This document shows, piece by piece, positions 34,021 through 42,866 of a DNA stretch of 64,000 bases. The translations under genes and the position numbers were made by a program. Position 1 is the first letter of the stretch. The number at the start of each line of letters is the position of its first letter. The notes beneath the pieces were generated by a model. It was not told the origin of the DNA. It made no database searches and was given only the letters and a program-made list of their open reading frames with translations. Source of the DNA: Kitasatospora sp. NBC_00458 (lineage in GTDB: Bacteria; Actinomycetota; Actinomycetes; Streptomycetales; Streptomycetaceae); the NCBI RefSeq assembly GCF_036013975.1, contig NZ_CP107904.1, forward strand, positions 4,341,001 through 4,405,000, read 5' to 3'.

Positions 34021-34435
34021 GCGGCGGCCTCCATTGGATATTCGGACGGTGACGTGGCACAACCCTGCGCGATATTGCATGAACCTGTCCATCGAAACGG
34101 CAGGACGTGCGAGAGTGTGGTGCGCGACGCCGCCAGTGTAGGGTCCCGCCCGCCTGCCCAGGACACACGGTGGGTGAGCAGCGGTAACGCTCAGGCTCCG
34201 GTTTTTAATTTTTAATTGATTATTTGCGCAGCCGGTGCGGTTCCGGCCACAATCAGCGCTTTCATGGCTCAGCCATGAACGTTGGTAACAGATTCGCTGC
34301 ACTCCTGCCCATTTGGTCCCACCTGGAACGGAGTCTCCACCAGGATGGGCGCCGGGCAGCCTGCTGCCTGCGAACAGCGACAGGGCGGGCGAGCGCCGAG
34401 CAGCGGAGCGCCCTGCCCAGGGGAGGAAAGACAAC
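34021..34435. promoter_or_regulatory. AT-rich regulatory gap upstream of the exopolysaccharide cluster
   Basis: A 415-bp divergent gap. Positions about 34200-34226 are strikingly AT-rich (TTTTTAATTTTTAATTGATT core), rare in this genome and a possible site for an Lsr2-type silencer or a strong promoter. A perfect palindrome follows at 34261-34279. The last 140 bp can fold into GC-rich hairpins (AGGGCG near 34382 with CGCCCT near 34410), so the deacetylase mRNA likely has a structured leader. No known riboswitch consensus was recognised. Confidence 0.55.
34261..34279. promoter_or_regulatory. 9-1-9 perfect palindrome, candidate operator
   Basis: TTCATGGCT, one central C, then AGCCATGAA. It lies between the AT-rich block and the deacetylase start at 34436, a fitting site for a dimeric regulator of the cluster. 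No regulator gene is encoded next to it, except the divergent phosphatase. Confidence 0.5.
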
Positions 34436-36823
34436 ATGGGTCGAGCGACCCGAAGAGTTGCCGCCTGCGCGGCAGCCGTTCTGCTGGCCGGCGGCCTGCA
34501 GTCGTCCCTCGCGCACGGTGCCACCACGACGCCCCGGATCGACCTCACGGTCCTGGTCATCAGTGACGGCGGACCGGCGACGGCGGCTATCGCCGCCGAG
34601 CTCAAGAGCCAGGGCACCCCGTACAAGATCGTCGATCTCAACGACGCCAACCGTCCGGTGATCGACGCCGCCTTCCTCAGCGACACGCTGAACGGGCAGC
34701 CCCGCGGCAAGTACCAGGGCATCGTCCTGCCCAACGACAACCCGTTCGCGGCCGGCTCCGCCGAGATGACCGCGATCGCCGCGTACGAGGCCGCGTTCAA
34801 CGTCCGCCAGGTCGACGCGTACACCTACGCCCGGCCCGAGGTCGGCCTGAACTGGGCCGTCAACCCGGGCTACATGGGCACCCTCGACGGCTTCCAGGGC
34901 GAGGTCTCCACGGCCGGCCTGACGGGGTCGTTCGGGTACCTCAAGGGCTCCGTCCCGTTCGAGGACAACGACCCGGCCGTCTCCGAGAGCTACGGCTACC
35001 TGGCCACCCCGCTGGCCACCCTGCCCGCCGGATCGACCTTCACCCCGCTCGTCGAGGTGCCGATCCCGGGCAGCACGGCCAAGGGCTCGCTGGTCGGCGA
35101 GTACAGCCACGACGGCCGCAAGGAGCTGGTCGTCACCTTCGTCTACAACCAGTACCAGCAGCAGTACCGCCTGCTGGCCCGCGGCATAGTCGACTGGATA
35201 ACCCAGGGCGTCCACCTCGGCTACGACCGCAACTACTTCGCGGCCCACGTCGACGACGTCTTCCTCTCCGACGACCGCTGGGACACCGTCCTGAAGTGCA
35301 CCCCCGGTGACGTCACCTGCCCGCCCGGCACCCCCGAGACGGCCAACCCGATCCGGATGACGGTCGCCGACGCGCAGTACGCGAAGCAGTGGCAGACCGC
35401 CAACAACTTCACCATGGACATGGTGTTCAACGGCGGCGGCAGCGAGGACTGGAAGGCCGACCACGAGACCACCACCGACCCGGTGGTGGACCAGATGATC
35501 GCCGACCAGACCAGCTACCGCTGGGTCAACCACACCTACACCCACCCGTACCTGGGCTGCCTCCAGGACGTGTCGGTGGTCCCGTGGAAGTGCACCAAGG
35601 ACGGCGCGGGCAACACCGTCTGGATCGACCAGGCGACCATCAACGCCCAGGTCAAGAACAACCTCGACTGGGCCGCCGCCCGCAACCTCACGCTGGACAA
35701 GACGGAGCTCGTCACCGGCGAGCACTCCGGTCTGCTGACCGCCCCGCAGGAGACCAGCGACAACCCGTTCCTGGCGCCCGCGCTGGCCGCCAACGGGGTC
35801 AAGTGGACCGCCAGCGACGCGTCCCGAGAGGCCGCCCAGCGGTCCATCGGCTCGGGCGTGCTGACCGTCCCGCGCTACCCGATGAACGTCTTCTACAACG
35901 CCGGCACGGCGAAGGAGCAGACGGACGAGTACAACTGGATCTACACCAGCGCGGCCAACGGTGGCAGCGGCGTCTGCGAGAACAACGCCAACTCCACCTG
36001 CCTGCCGACGCCGCTGGACGTGAACACCGGCTACCTCTCGTACATCGTTCCGCTGGAGGCCCGGATCGACCTCGGCCACGTGCTGAGCAACGACCCGCGG
36101 CCGCACTTCATCCACCAGTCGAACCTGTCCGAGGACCGGATCGTCTACCCGGTGCTGGAGCGGATCCTCTCCACCTACCGCTCGCTGCACGCGGACAACA
36201 CGCCGATCGTGAACCTGGCGCAGAAGGACCTCGGCGTCGAGTTCCAGCGCCGCGCGGCCTGGAACACGGCGCTCACGTCCGGCCAGGTCACCGCCTACCG
36301 GGTCGGCGACACCATCACGGTCAACGCCCCGGCCGGCGTCCAGGTCCAGGCCACCATGCCGACCGGCACCGTCCAGAAGCTGGCCATCGGCACCACCGCG
36401 TTCGGCACCGCCTACGCCGGCTCGCTCTCCGGCTGGGTCAAGCCCGGCCAGCTGCAGAGCGGGATCCAGCTGAAGCTGCCGGCCGCCGCCACCCCGGCCT
36501 CGGCCCCGGCCGCCGCTCCCGGCGTCGCCGCCAAGTCGGTCACCGCACCGGCCCCGAGCGACACCAAGGTCGTGCCGCAGGGCACGGCGGACGCCGTCCC
36601 GGCCGGTCCGGGCGACACCGACCGCACCGACGCCCCGACCCTGGTCCCCGGAAGCGGGGCCCCGGTGGCGGGCAAGGGCGCGGTCACTGGTACCACTGCT
36701 GGTAGCACGACCGGTACCGCCGGGAAGGCAGCCGGCAAGGGCACCACCCAGCAGCACGGCAAGGCCTCCGGGGGGAAGGCCGAACCCGCCAAGAAGACCG
36801 CCGGACAGCCCGGCACCCGCTAG
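34436..36823 (+). CDS. secreted polysaccharide deacetylase, Agd3/CE18-like
   Basis: A 795-residue exported protein, similar in length to the fungal galactosaminogalactan deacetylase Agd3. Residues 1-29 are a signal peptide. Residues 30-200 look like the non-catalytic amidotransferase-like N-domain (DLTVLVISDGGP, KYQGIVLPN). The deacetylase part has HVDDVFLSDD (His271, Asp273, Asp274) and the metal motif NHTYTHPY (His366, His370), then HSGLL and later FIHQSNL. The last 130 residues are an Ala/Gly/Thr/Lys-rich tail with no LPxTG. ATG 34436 has GGGAGGAAAG upstream. It opens a glycosyltransferase cluster, so it likely deacetylates the exported hexosamine polymer. The CE18 assignment is from motif order, not a search. 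Confidence 0.75.
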   Translation: MGRATRRVAACAAAVLLAGGLQSSLAHGATTTPRIDLTVLVISDGGPATAAIAAELKSQGTPYKIVDLNDANRPVIDAAFLSDTLNGQPRGKYQGIVLPNDNPFAAGSAEMTAIAAYEAAFNVRQVDAYTYARPEVGLNWAVNPGYMGTLDGFQGEVSTAGLTGSFGYLKGSVPFEDNDPAVSESYGYLATPLATLPAGSTFTPLVEVPIPGSTAKGSLVGEYSHDGRKELVVTFVYNQYQQQYRLLARGIVDWITQGVHLGYDRNYFAAHVDDVFLSDDRWDTVLKCTPGDVTCPPGTPETANPIRMTVADAQYAKQWQTANNFTMDMVFNGGGSEDWKADHETTTDPVVDQMIADQTSYRWVNHTYTHPYLGCLQDVSVVPWKCTKDGAGNTVWIDQATINAQVKNNLDWAAARNLTLDKTELVTGEHSGLLTAPQETSDNPFLAPALAANGVKWTASDASREAAQRSIGSGVLTVPRYPMNVFYNAGTAKEQTDEYNWIYTSAANGGSGVCENNANSTCLPTPLDVNTGYLSYIVPLEARIDLGHVLSNDPRPHFIHQSNLSEDRIVYPVLERILSTYRSLHADNTPIVNLAQKDLGVEFQRRAAWNTALTSGQVTAYRVGDTITVNAPAGVQVQATMPTGTVQKLAIGTTAFGTAYAGSLSGWVKPGQLQSGIQLKLPAAATPASAPAAAPGVAAKSVTAPAPSDTKVVPQGTADAVPAGPGDTDRTDAPTLVPGSGAPVAGKGAVTGTTAGSTTGTAGKAAGKGTTQQHGKASGGKAEPAKKTAGQPGTR

Positions 36824-36928
36824 ACAGGTGACCCGGTGGCGGGCCGGTCCTCCCGGCCCGTCACCGGAACCACCCGACCCGGCCACCACGGCCGGGTGCT
36901 TGACGCAAGAACAGGAGGGGGGACAGAG

Positions 36929-38434
36929 ATGCGCGTCACCCTGCTCACCGAGGGGACGTACCCGCACCAGCACGGTGGTGTCAGCGTCTGGTGTGACCAG
37001 CTCGTCCAGGGCATGCCGGACGTCGACTTCGACATCATCGCCGTCACCGGAACCGGCCACGAACCGCTGGCCTGGGAACTGCCCGCCAACGTGCGGTCCG
37101 TCACCACGGCCCCGCTCTGGGGTCCGGCCTCCGACGGCCGGGCGCCACGCGGCAAGGAGATGCGGCGTTTCCTCAACGCGTACGAGCGCTTCCTGCACTC
37201 CATCCTGGACCCGGTCTACACCACCCACTTCGGCACCGAGCTGTACGGCTTCGCCGACCTCGCCCAGCGCGGACTGCTCAGTCCGGCGCTGCGCAGCGAG
37301 CGGGCCCTGCGCACCCTCCAGCACGTCTGGACCCGCGAGTACCTCTCCACCGCCGTCTCCCGGCCCACCCTGCACGACGCGCTGAACGCCACCGACCTGC
37401 TGGAGCACGCGCTGCGGCCGCTCTCCGCCGAGCCGCCCCGCGAGGGCGTGGCGCACGCCGCCAGCGGCGGCCTCGCCACCCTGCCCGGCCTGATCGCCTC
37501 ACAGCAGTACGGCGTACCGTTTCTGCTCACCGAGCACGGCATCTACCTCCGCGAGCGCTACCTCGGCTACCGCACCGGCCCGTACCGCTGGCCGGTCAAG
37601 GCCCTGCTGCTCGGCTTCTACCGGATGCTCGCCGAGGAGAGCTACCGGCGGGCCGCGCTGGTCACCCCCGGCAACCGGTACAACCGGCGCTGGGAGGAGC
37701 GCGGCGGCACGCCCTCCGCGCACATCCGGACCGTCTACAACGGCGTCGACCCCGCGGCCTTCCCGCCCGCCGGGCCCGAGCCGGAGACCCCCACGCTCAG
37801 CTGGGCCGGCCGGGTCGACCCGATCAAGGACCTGGAGACGCTGATCCGCGCCTTCGCGATCGTCCAGCGCGAGATACCCGACGCGAAGCTGCGGCTGTTC
37901 GGCGGCACGCCCAAGGGCGGCGAGGCGTACCGCGACGGGTGCATAGCCCTGGCCGCCGAGCTCGGCATCGCCGACTCGGTGGTCTTCGAGGGCCGCGTCG
38001 CGGACATCACCGACGCGTACGCGGCGGGGAACGTGGTGATGCTCTCCTCCATCAGCGAGGGCTTCCCGTTCACCCTGATCGAGGCGATGTCCTGCGGCCG
38101 CTCCACCGTCTCGACCGACGTCGGCGGTGTGCGGGAGGCGGTCGGCGACACCGGCCTGGTCGTCCCGCCGCGCGAACCCGAGCCGATGGCCGCCGCCGCG
38201 ATCGAGCTGCTGCGCGACCCGGAACGGCGGGCCCGGCTCGGCGAGCAGGCCCGGCTGCGGGTCATCGAGCAGTTCACGCTCCGCCAGAACATCGACGGCT
38301 TCCGCGGCATCTACACCGAGCTGCTGGGCACCTCCCGCTGGCTGCCGGAGGGCGTGGTCGCGGTCACCGACGGCCCGCCGGACCCGGACTGGGAGCAGCC
38401 GTCCGAGCACGAGCGCAGCGAGGTCACGGCATGA
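36929..38434 (+). CDS. pelF: GT4 family glycosyltransferase, PelF type
   Basis: A 501-residue cytoplasmic glycosyltransferase. PelF hallmarks are RVTLLTEGTYPHQHGGVSVW at the start and LLTEHGIYLRERYLGY in the middle. The GT4 donor half has LSWAGRVDPIKDLETLIRAF and the Ex7E motif in SEGFPFTLIEAMSCG, with STDVGGVREAVGD. PelF enzymes polymerise the cationic Pel polymer from UDP-HexNAc. ATG 36929 follows AGGAGGGGGG. It ends in an ATGA overlap with the multi-TM protein, a pairing that recalls PelF-PelG and the fused fungal Gtb3. Confidence 0.9.
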   Translation: MRVTLLTEGTYPHQHGGVSVWCDQLVQGMPDVDFDIIAVTGTGHEPLAWELPANVRSVTTAPLWGPASDGRAPRGKEMRRFLNAYERFLHSILDPVYTTHFGTELYGFADLAQRGLLSPALRSERALRTLQHVWTREYLSTAVSRPTLHDALNATDLLEHALRPLSAEPPREGVAHAASGGLATLPGLIASQQYGVPFLLTEHGIYLRERYLGYRTGPYRWPVKALLLGFYRMLAEESYRRAALVTPGNRYNRRWEERGGTPSAHIRTVYNGVDPAAFPPAGPEPETPTLSWAGRVDPIKDLETLIRAFAIVQREIPDAKLRLFGGTPKGGEAYRDGCIALAAELGIADSVVFEGRVADITDAYAAGNVVMLSSISEGFPFTLIEAMSCGRSTVSTDVGGVREAVGDTGLVVPPREPEPMAAAAIELLRDPERRARLGEQARLRVIEQFTLRQNIDGFRGIYTELLGTSRWLPEGVVAVTDGPPDPDWEQPSEHERSEVTA

Positions 38435-39963
38435 GCGGCCCGCTCCGCCTCGTCCCCGACGAGGCCGGTCCCGACTGGGCCGAGCAGACCGTGCAGCTGC
38501 GCACCCTCCCCCCGCGGGGGCGGCGCCGCCCGACCCTGCCCGCGCAGCTCCCCACGCCGGTCGAGGACCCGCTCGACCTCTCCCCCGACCCGCTGGACGA
38601 ACTCGCCGAGCGGCTGCGCGACGTCTGCGCGGACGCCGTCCACCCGTACGAGATCGCGGCCTTCCTGGAGTCCGACGGCCTCTCCGACGAGCAGGCGGCC
38701 CTGCTGTACGGCCGGCCCGACGCCTTCACCGTCGCCGCCGAGCTGTTCGAGAAGGTCGAGCGCCGCTACCCCGGGCCGAGCGCGGAGTTCGCCAACCCCT
38801 GGCGGGCCGACCCGTGGCGCTGCGTGGTGCGCGGTCTGGTGTTCGCCCTGCCCGGCCTCGGCTACCTGCTCGGCGCCAACCTGTTCGCCGCCGACCGGAT
38901 GCGGTTCGGGCTGCCCTCGGGCATGCTCGCGCTCTCCGTCGCCACCCTGGTGAGCTGGGCCTGGAACCAGGCGCTGGCGCACCGCGCGTACGCCTGGCTC
39001 GGCCGGGGCCGGCGCCGGTCCGCCGGGGCCTGCCTGGCGATCGGGGCGCCGCTGGGCGCGCTGGTCGCGGCCACCGCCGGGTACGTGGTCGGCGGGCCGC
39101 TGGGCGCGCTGTGCTTCGCCGCCGGGCAGTCCGGCTACCTGGCGGCGGCCACCGTGCTGCTGGTGCTCGGCCGGGAGAAGTTCCTGCTGCTGGCCCTGGC
39201 GCCGTCCGCGGTCGGCGCCGGCGTGGTGCTGGCCGTCGACGTGCCGCAGACGGTCCGCACCGCGGTGCTGCTGGCCTCGCTCGGCCTGGCGATCGGCCTG
39301 GCCGCCCGGGAGCTGGTGCGCTGCCGGCGCGGCGAGGCCGAGCCGGTGCCGCTGCGGCTGCCGCTCGTCAAGGAGGTGCCGCACCTGCTGTTCGGCCTGG
39401 CCGTCGGCACCCTGACCATGATCGCCGGCCTCGGCGTCACCGTGCACGAAGCGGTGCGCACCGGTGCCGCCGAGGGCGCCTCGGCCAGCCCGACGGGGCC
39501 GGCCATGATCGCCCTGACGCTCAGCCTCGGCCTCGCCGAGTGGCTGCTCTTCCGGTACCGGGCGATGGCCGTGGCCGCGCTGCGGACCAGCCACACGCCG
39601 ATCGAGTTCGTCCGCCGCACCGGGGGCGTGCTGCTCGGCTGCCTCTTCATCTACCTCACCACCGTGGCCGCCCTCGACGCCGCCGCCACCGTGCTCTGGC
39701 CCGGCGCCCCGGCGCTGGGCGTCCCGGAGCTCGGCGCGCTGCTGCTGCTGGGCGGCTCGCTCTGGCTGGCGCTGCTGCTGAACGCCTTCGGGCTCAGCTG
39801 GAGCACCGCCCTCATCTGTCTGGCCGCCGCGGGTGCCGAGTGCGCCGGGCTGCTGACCGGTGTGGACCCGACCGTCCTGCAGCTGATCGGCTGCGGGGCC
39901 GCGGCCGCGGTCCTCACCGCCATCGCCGGGCCCGTGCTCGGCCGCACCACCAAGCACCGCTGA
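38431..39963 (+). CDS. about 12-TM membrane protein coupled to PelF (PelG-like role)
   Basis: A 510-residue protein with a cytoplasmic N-terminus of about 120 residues (DPLDELAERLRDVCADAVHP, EIAAFLESDGLSDEQAALLY) and roughly 12 hydrophobic helices, among them LVFALPGLGYLLGANLFAAD, LLFGLAVGTLTMIAGLGVTV and LLLLGGSLWLALLLNAFGLS. It starts at ATG 38431 inside the PelF stop (ATGA), so the two proteins are made together and probably act together, with this one moving the polymer across the membrane as PelG does. I cannot confirm a MATE-like fold by reading. Confidence 0.75.
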   Translation: MSGPLRLVPDEAGPDWAEQTVQLRTLPPRGRRRPTLPAQLPTPVEDPLDLSPDPLDELAERLRDVCADAVHPYEIAAFLESDGLSDEQAALLYGRPDAFTVAAELFEKVERRYPGPSAEFANPWRADPWRCVVRGLVFALPGLGYLLGANLFAADRMRFGLPSGMLALSVATLVSWAWNQALAHRAYAWLGRGRRRSAGACLAIGAPLGALVAATAGYVVGGPLGALCFAAGQSGYLAAATVLLVLGREKFLLLALAPSAVGAGVVLAVDVPQTVRTAVLLASLGLAIGLAARELVRCRRGEAEPVPLRLPLVKEVPHLLFGLAVGTLTMIAGLGVTVHEAVRTGAAEGASASPTGPAMIALTLSLGLAEWLLFRYRAMAVAALRTSHTPIEFVRRTGGVLLGCLFIYLTTVAALDAAATVLWPGAPALGVPELGALLLLGGSLWLALLLNAFGLSWSTALICLAAAGAECAGLLTGVDPTVLQLIGCGAAAAVLTAIAGPVLGRTTKHR

Positions 39964-40051
39964 ACCATCCCCGGCCGGGTCACCACACCGTCCACACACC
40001 CGGCCGGGTCGAGCAAAACAAGTCCCCAGAGAGAAGAAAGCGAATCACCGC

Positions 40052-41044
40052 ATGAGCAGCGTCGCCGTCACCGGAGCCGAAGGCTTCATCGGCTCCCACC
40101 TCGTCGAGGCCCTGGTGGCCGACGGCCATCACGTCCGCGCGATGGTCCAGTACAACTCGTTCTCGTCGTTCGGCTGGCTGGAGACCCTCTCCAAGGAGGT
40201 GCTGGACTCGGTCGAGATCGTCCTCGGCGACGTCCGCGACCCGGGTTCGGTCAACGGCCTGGTCAAGGGCACCGAGGCGGTGTACCACCTGGCCGCCCTG
40301 ATCGCGATCCCCTACTCGTACCAGGCACCGCACTCGTACATCGAGACCAACGTGACCGGCACCCTCAACGTGCTGGAGGCGGTGCGCCACCTGGACATCC
40401 CCCGCCTGGTGCACACCTCCACCAGCGAGACCTACGGCACCGCGCAGACCGTGCCGATCACCGAGGACCACCCGATCAACACGCAGTCCCCGTACGCCGC
40501 CTCCAAGGCGGGCGGGGACCGGCTGGCCGACAGCTACCACGCGAGCTTCGAGACCCCGGTCGTCACGCTGCGCCCGTTCAACACCTTCGGTCCGCGCCAG
40601 TCGATGCGCGCCGTCATCCCGACCGTGATCGCCCAGCTGGCCGCAGGCGAGACCGAGATCACCCTCGGCGACCTGCGCCCGACCCGCGACTTCATGTTCG
40701 TCAAGGACACCGCGCTGGCCTTCCGCACGGTCGGCACCGCCCCCGCCGAGGCCGTGGTCGGCCGGACCTTCAACGCCGGCACCGGCGGCGAGATCTCGGT
40801 CGGCGACCTGGTCTCCCTGGTCGGCAAGCTGATGGGCGTCGACGTCACGGTGAAGGAGGACGAGCAGCGGATCCGTCCGACCAACTCCGAGGTCATGCGC
40901 CTGGTCGCCGACGCGACCCGGCTGCGCGCCGCCACCGGCTGGACGCCCGCGCACTCCCTGGAGGAGGGCCTGGAGCAGACCATCGAGTTCTTCCGCGACC
41001 CGGCCAACCTGGCCCGCTACAAGACCGACATCTACAACGTCTGA
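40052..41044 (+). CDS. LegB-like NAD-dependent sugar-nucleotide 4,6-dehydratase
   Basis: A 330-residue extended SDR. TGAEGFIGSHLVEAL is the NAD loop; the catalytic triad shows as TSTSETYG and YAASK (SPYAASKAGGD). Segments MVQYNSFSSFGWLETL, HLAALIAIPYSYQAPHSYIE and RPFNTFGPRQSMRAVIPTVI are characteristic of the LegB group, which turn a nucleotide-HexNAc into its 4-keto-6-deoxy form. ATG 40052 has AGAGAGAAGAAAG in front. It starts the second half of the cluster after an 88-bp gap. It could also be a plain 4-epimerase, which would give GalNAc; the LegB-like signatures favour dehydration. Confidence 0.85.
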   Translation: MSSVAVTGAEGFIGSHLVEALVADGHHVRAMVQYNSFSSFGWLETLSKEVLDSVEIVLGDVRDPGSVNGLVKGTEAVYHLAALIAIPYSYQAPHSYIETNVTGTLNVLEAVRHLDIPRLVHTSTSETYGTAQTVPITEDHPINTQSPYAASKAGGDRLADSYHASFETPVVTLRPFNTFGPRQSMRAVIPTVIAQLAAGETEITLGDLRPTRDFMFVKDTALAFRTVGTAPAEAVVGRTFNAGTGGEISVGDLVSLVGKLMGVDVTVKEDEQRIRPTNSEVMRLVADATRLRAATGWTPAHSLEEGLEQTIEFFRDPANLARYKTDIYNV

Positions 41045-41115
41045 CCAGCCCGCCTTCCGTCCGCTCCCGGCATCGAAGGCCCCTTTGTCGCACCGACTTC
41101 CGTGGGGGAAACACC

Positions 41116-41964
41116 ATGCACGCAGTGATCCTGGCCGGTGGTAAGGGCGTCCGTCTCCGCCCCTACACCACTGCGCTTCCCAAGCCGCTCGTCCCGATCG
41201 GCGACCAGCACGCGATCCTGGAGATCGTGATGCGCCAGCTCGCCGCCGCGGGCTTCAAGACCGTCACCCTGGCCATCGGCCACCTCGGCCACATCATCCG
41301 CGCCTACGTCGGCAACGGCTCCCAGTGGGGGCTGCGGGTCGGCTACGCCGTCGAGGACAGCCCGCTCGGCACCCTCGGCCCGCTGCTCACCATGCAGGAC
41401 CGGCTGCCCGAGCACTTCCTGGTGATGAACGGCGACGTGCTCACCGACCTGGACTTCGCCGGTGTGCTCAAGCACCACGAGGCGGCCGGGGCGCCGCTCA
41501 CCATCGCCACCTACGCCCGCCAGGTCAAGATCGACTTCGGTGTGCTGACCACCGAGTCCGGCTCGATCACCGGCTTCCAGGAGAAGCCGACCATCGACTA
41601 CCGGGTCTCGATGGGCGTGTACGGCGTCTCGCGCTCGGCGCTGGCCAAGTACACCCCGGGTCTGCCGCTCGGCTTCGACGAGCTGGTGCTGGACCTGCTG
41701 GCCGCGAAGACCCCGCCGGCCGCCTACGAGTTCGGCGGCTACTGGCTGGACATCGGCCGCCCGGACGACTACGACCGGGCCAACGCCGAGTTCGCGCTCA
41801 ACCGCTCGCTGCTGCTCCCGGGCGAGGAGGCCGAGGGCCTGTACGCCGTCCCGAGCGGACAGGAGCTGCCGATCCCGGCCGCCCGCACCGCCCCGGACAC
41901 CGCCGCCGACCAGCCCGCCTCGGTGGGCCAGGCCGGTTCCGAGAACGACGGACGGGCCGCGTGA
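41116..41964 (+). CDS. sugar-1-phosphate nucleotidyltransferase
   Basis: A 282-residue enzyme of the RmlA/GlmU-N/ManC type. The activation motif is ILAGGKGVRLRPYTTALPKP. Further signatures are VMNGDVLTDLDF (metal-binding Asp), FQEKPTIDYRVSMGVYG and YWLDIGRPDDYDRANAEF. It lacks a C-terminal left-handed helix acyltransferase; the last 40 residues are disordered. In legionaminic-acid loci a similar enzyme makes GDP-GlcNAc for LegB, so a NDP-HexNAc is a reasonable guess for the product. ATG 41116 is preceded by GTGGGGGAAACACC. It ends in a GTGA overlap with the next gene. Confidence 0.88.
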   Translation: MHAVILAGGKGVRLRPYTTALPKPLVPIGDQHAILEIVMRQLAAAGFKTVTLAIGHLGHIIRAYVGNGSQWGLRVGYAVEDSPLGTLGPLLTMQDRLPEHFLVMNGDVLTDLDFAGVLKHHEAAGAPLTIATYARQVKIDFGVLTTESGSITGFQEKPTIDYRVSMGVYGVSRSALAKYTPGLPLGFDELVLDLLAAKTPPAAYEFGGYWLDIGRPDDYDRANAEFALNRSLLLPGEEAEGLYAVPSGQELPIPAARTAPDTAADQPASVGQAGSENDGRAA

Positions 41965-42866
41965 GAATCCTGCTGCTCGGTGCCGACGGCTTCCTCGGCC
42001 GGCACGCCGCCACCGTCCTGCGGTCCCTGCCCGGTGCCACCGTGCTGACCGCCGGGCGGCGGCCCGACCACGACCTGCGCCTCGACCTGGCGGCCGCCCA
42101 GGCCGGCCCGCTCGGGGAGCAGCTGGCCGCGCTCGCGCCCGACGCGGTGGTCAACTTCGCGGGTGCGGTGGCCGGCAGTGCCGTCACGCTCGCCGAGGTC
42201 AACGCCCGGGGCCCGGCCGTGCTCTGCGAGGCGCTCGGACAGGGCGTCCCGGAGGCCCGGCTGGTGCACATCGGTTCGGCCGGCGAGTACGGCGTCTGCG
42301 CCCCCGGCGACTCGCTCGCCGAGGACTCCGACGCCCGCCCGGTCAGCGTCTACGGCGCCACCAAGCTGGCCGGCTCCCTCGCGGTGGCCGGCTCGCCGCT
42401 GGACGCCGTGGTGCTGCGGGTGTTCAACCCGGTCGGCCCGGGTGCCCCGGCCGGCTCGCTGCCCGGCCGGCTGGCCGCCGAGCTGCGCCGGGCCGCCCCG
42501 GACGGCGCCGAAGGCGTGGTGAAGGTCGGGGACCTCTCGGCGCACCGCGACTTCGTCGACGCCCGGGACATCGCCCGTGCGGTCGGCCTCGCCGTCACCG
42601 CCCGGGGCCCGCTGCCCCGGGTGCTCAACCTCGCCTCCGGAACGGCCAGGCCGGTCCGCGCGATCGCCGACGGCCTGGCCGCGGCGGCCGGGTTCACCGG
42701 CCGGATCGACGAGAGCGGCGCCGGTTCCGAGCGGTCCACGGCCGTCTCCTGGCAGCAGGCCGACGTGTCGGCCGCCGCCCGGGCGCTCGGCTGGCGGCCG
42801 GAGACGGGTCTCGACGAGACGCTGCGCGACCTCTGGCTCTCCACCGGCCCGCTGGTCGCCGCATGA
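41961..42866 (+). CDS. NAD-dependent epimerase/dehydratase or 4-ketoreductase
   Basis: A 301-residue SDR. LLLGADGFLGRHAATVL is the nucleotide loop; the Tyr/Lys pair is SVYGATKLAGS, with IGSAGEYGV supplying the Ser. RDFVDARDIARAV and VLNLASGTARPVRAIA are typical of sugar-nucleotide reductases and epimerases such as Rmd. Placed after a LegB-like dehydratase it most likely reduces the 4-keto sugar, giving a 6-deoxyhexose or 6-deoxy-HexNAc donor. GTG 41961 and ATG 42863 overlaps tie it to both neighbours. Confidence 0.82.
   Translation: MRILLLGADGFLGRHAATVLRSLPGATVLTAGRRPDHDLRLDLAAAQAGPLGEQLAALAPDAVVNFAGAVAGSAVTLAEVNARGPAVLCEALGQGVPEARLVHIGSAGEYGVCAPGDSLAEDSDARPVSVYGATKLAGSLAVAGSPLDAVVLRVFNPVGPGAPAGSLPGRLAAELRRAAPDGAEGVVKVGDLSAHRDFVDARDIARAVGLAVTARGPLPRVLNLASGTARPVRAIADGLAAAAGFTGRIDESGAGSERSTAVSWQQADVSAAARALGWRPETGLDETLRDLWLSTGPLVAA

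Noticed and set aside
34280..34435. Cyclic-di-GMP or ydaO-type riboswitch upstream of the polysaccharide cluster
   Set aside because: I could not match either consensus core; only generic hairpins are visible.
34262..37456. 1,064-codon minus-strand ORF opposite the deacetylase
   Set aside because: Low-complexity translation (runs of VGG, RRG, DLAG) and no start signal; the plus strand carries a well-formed secreted deacetylase.
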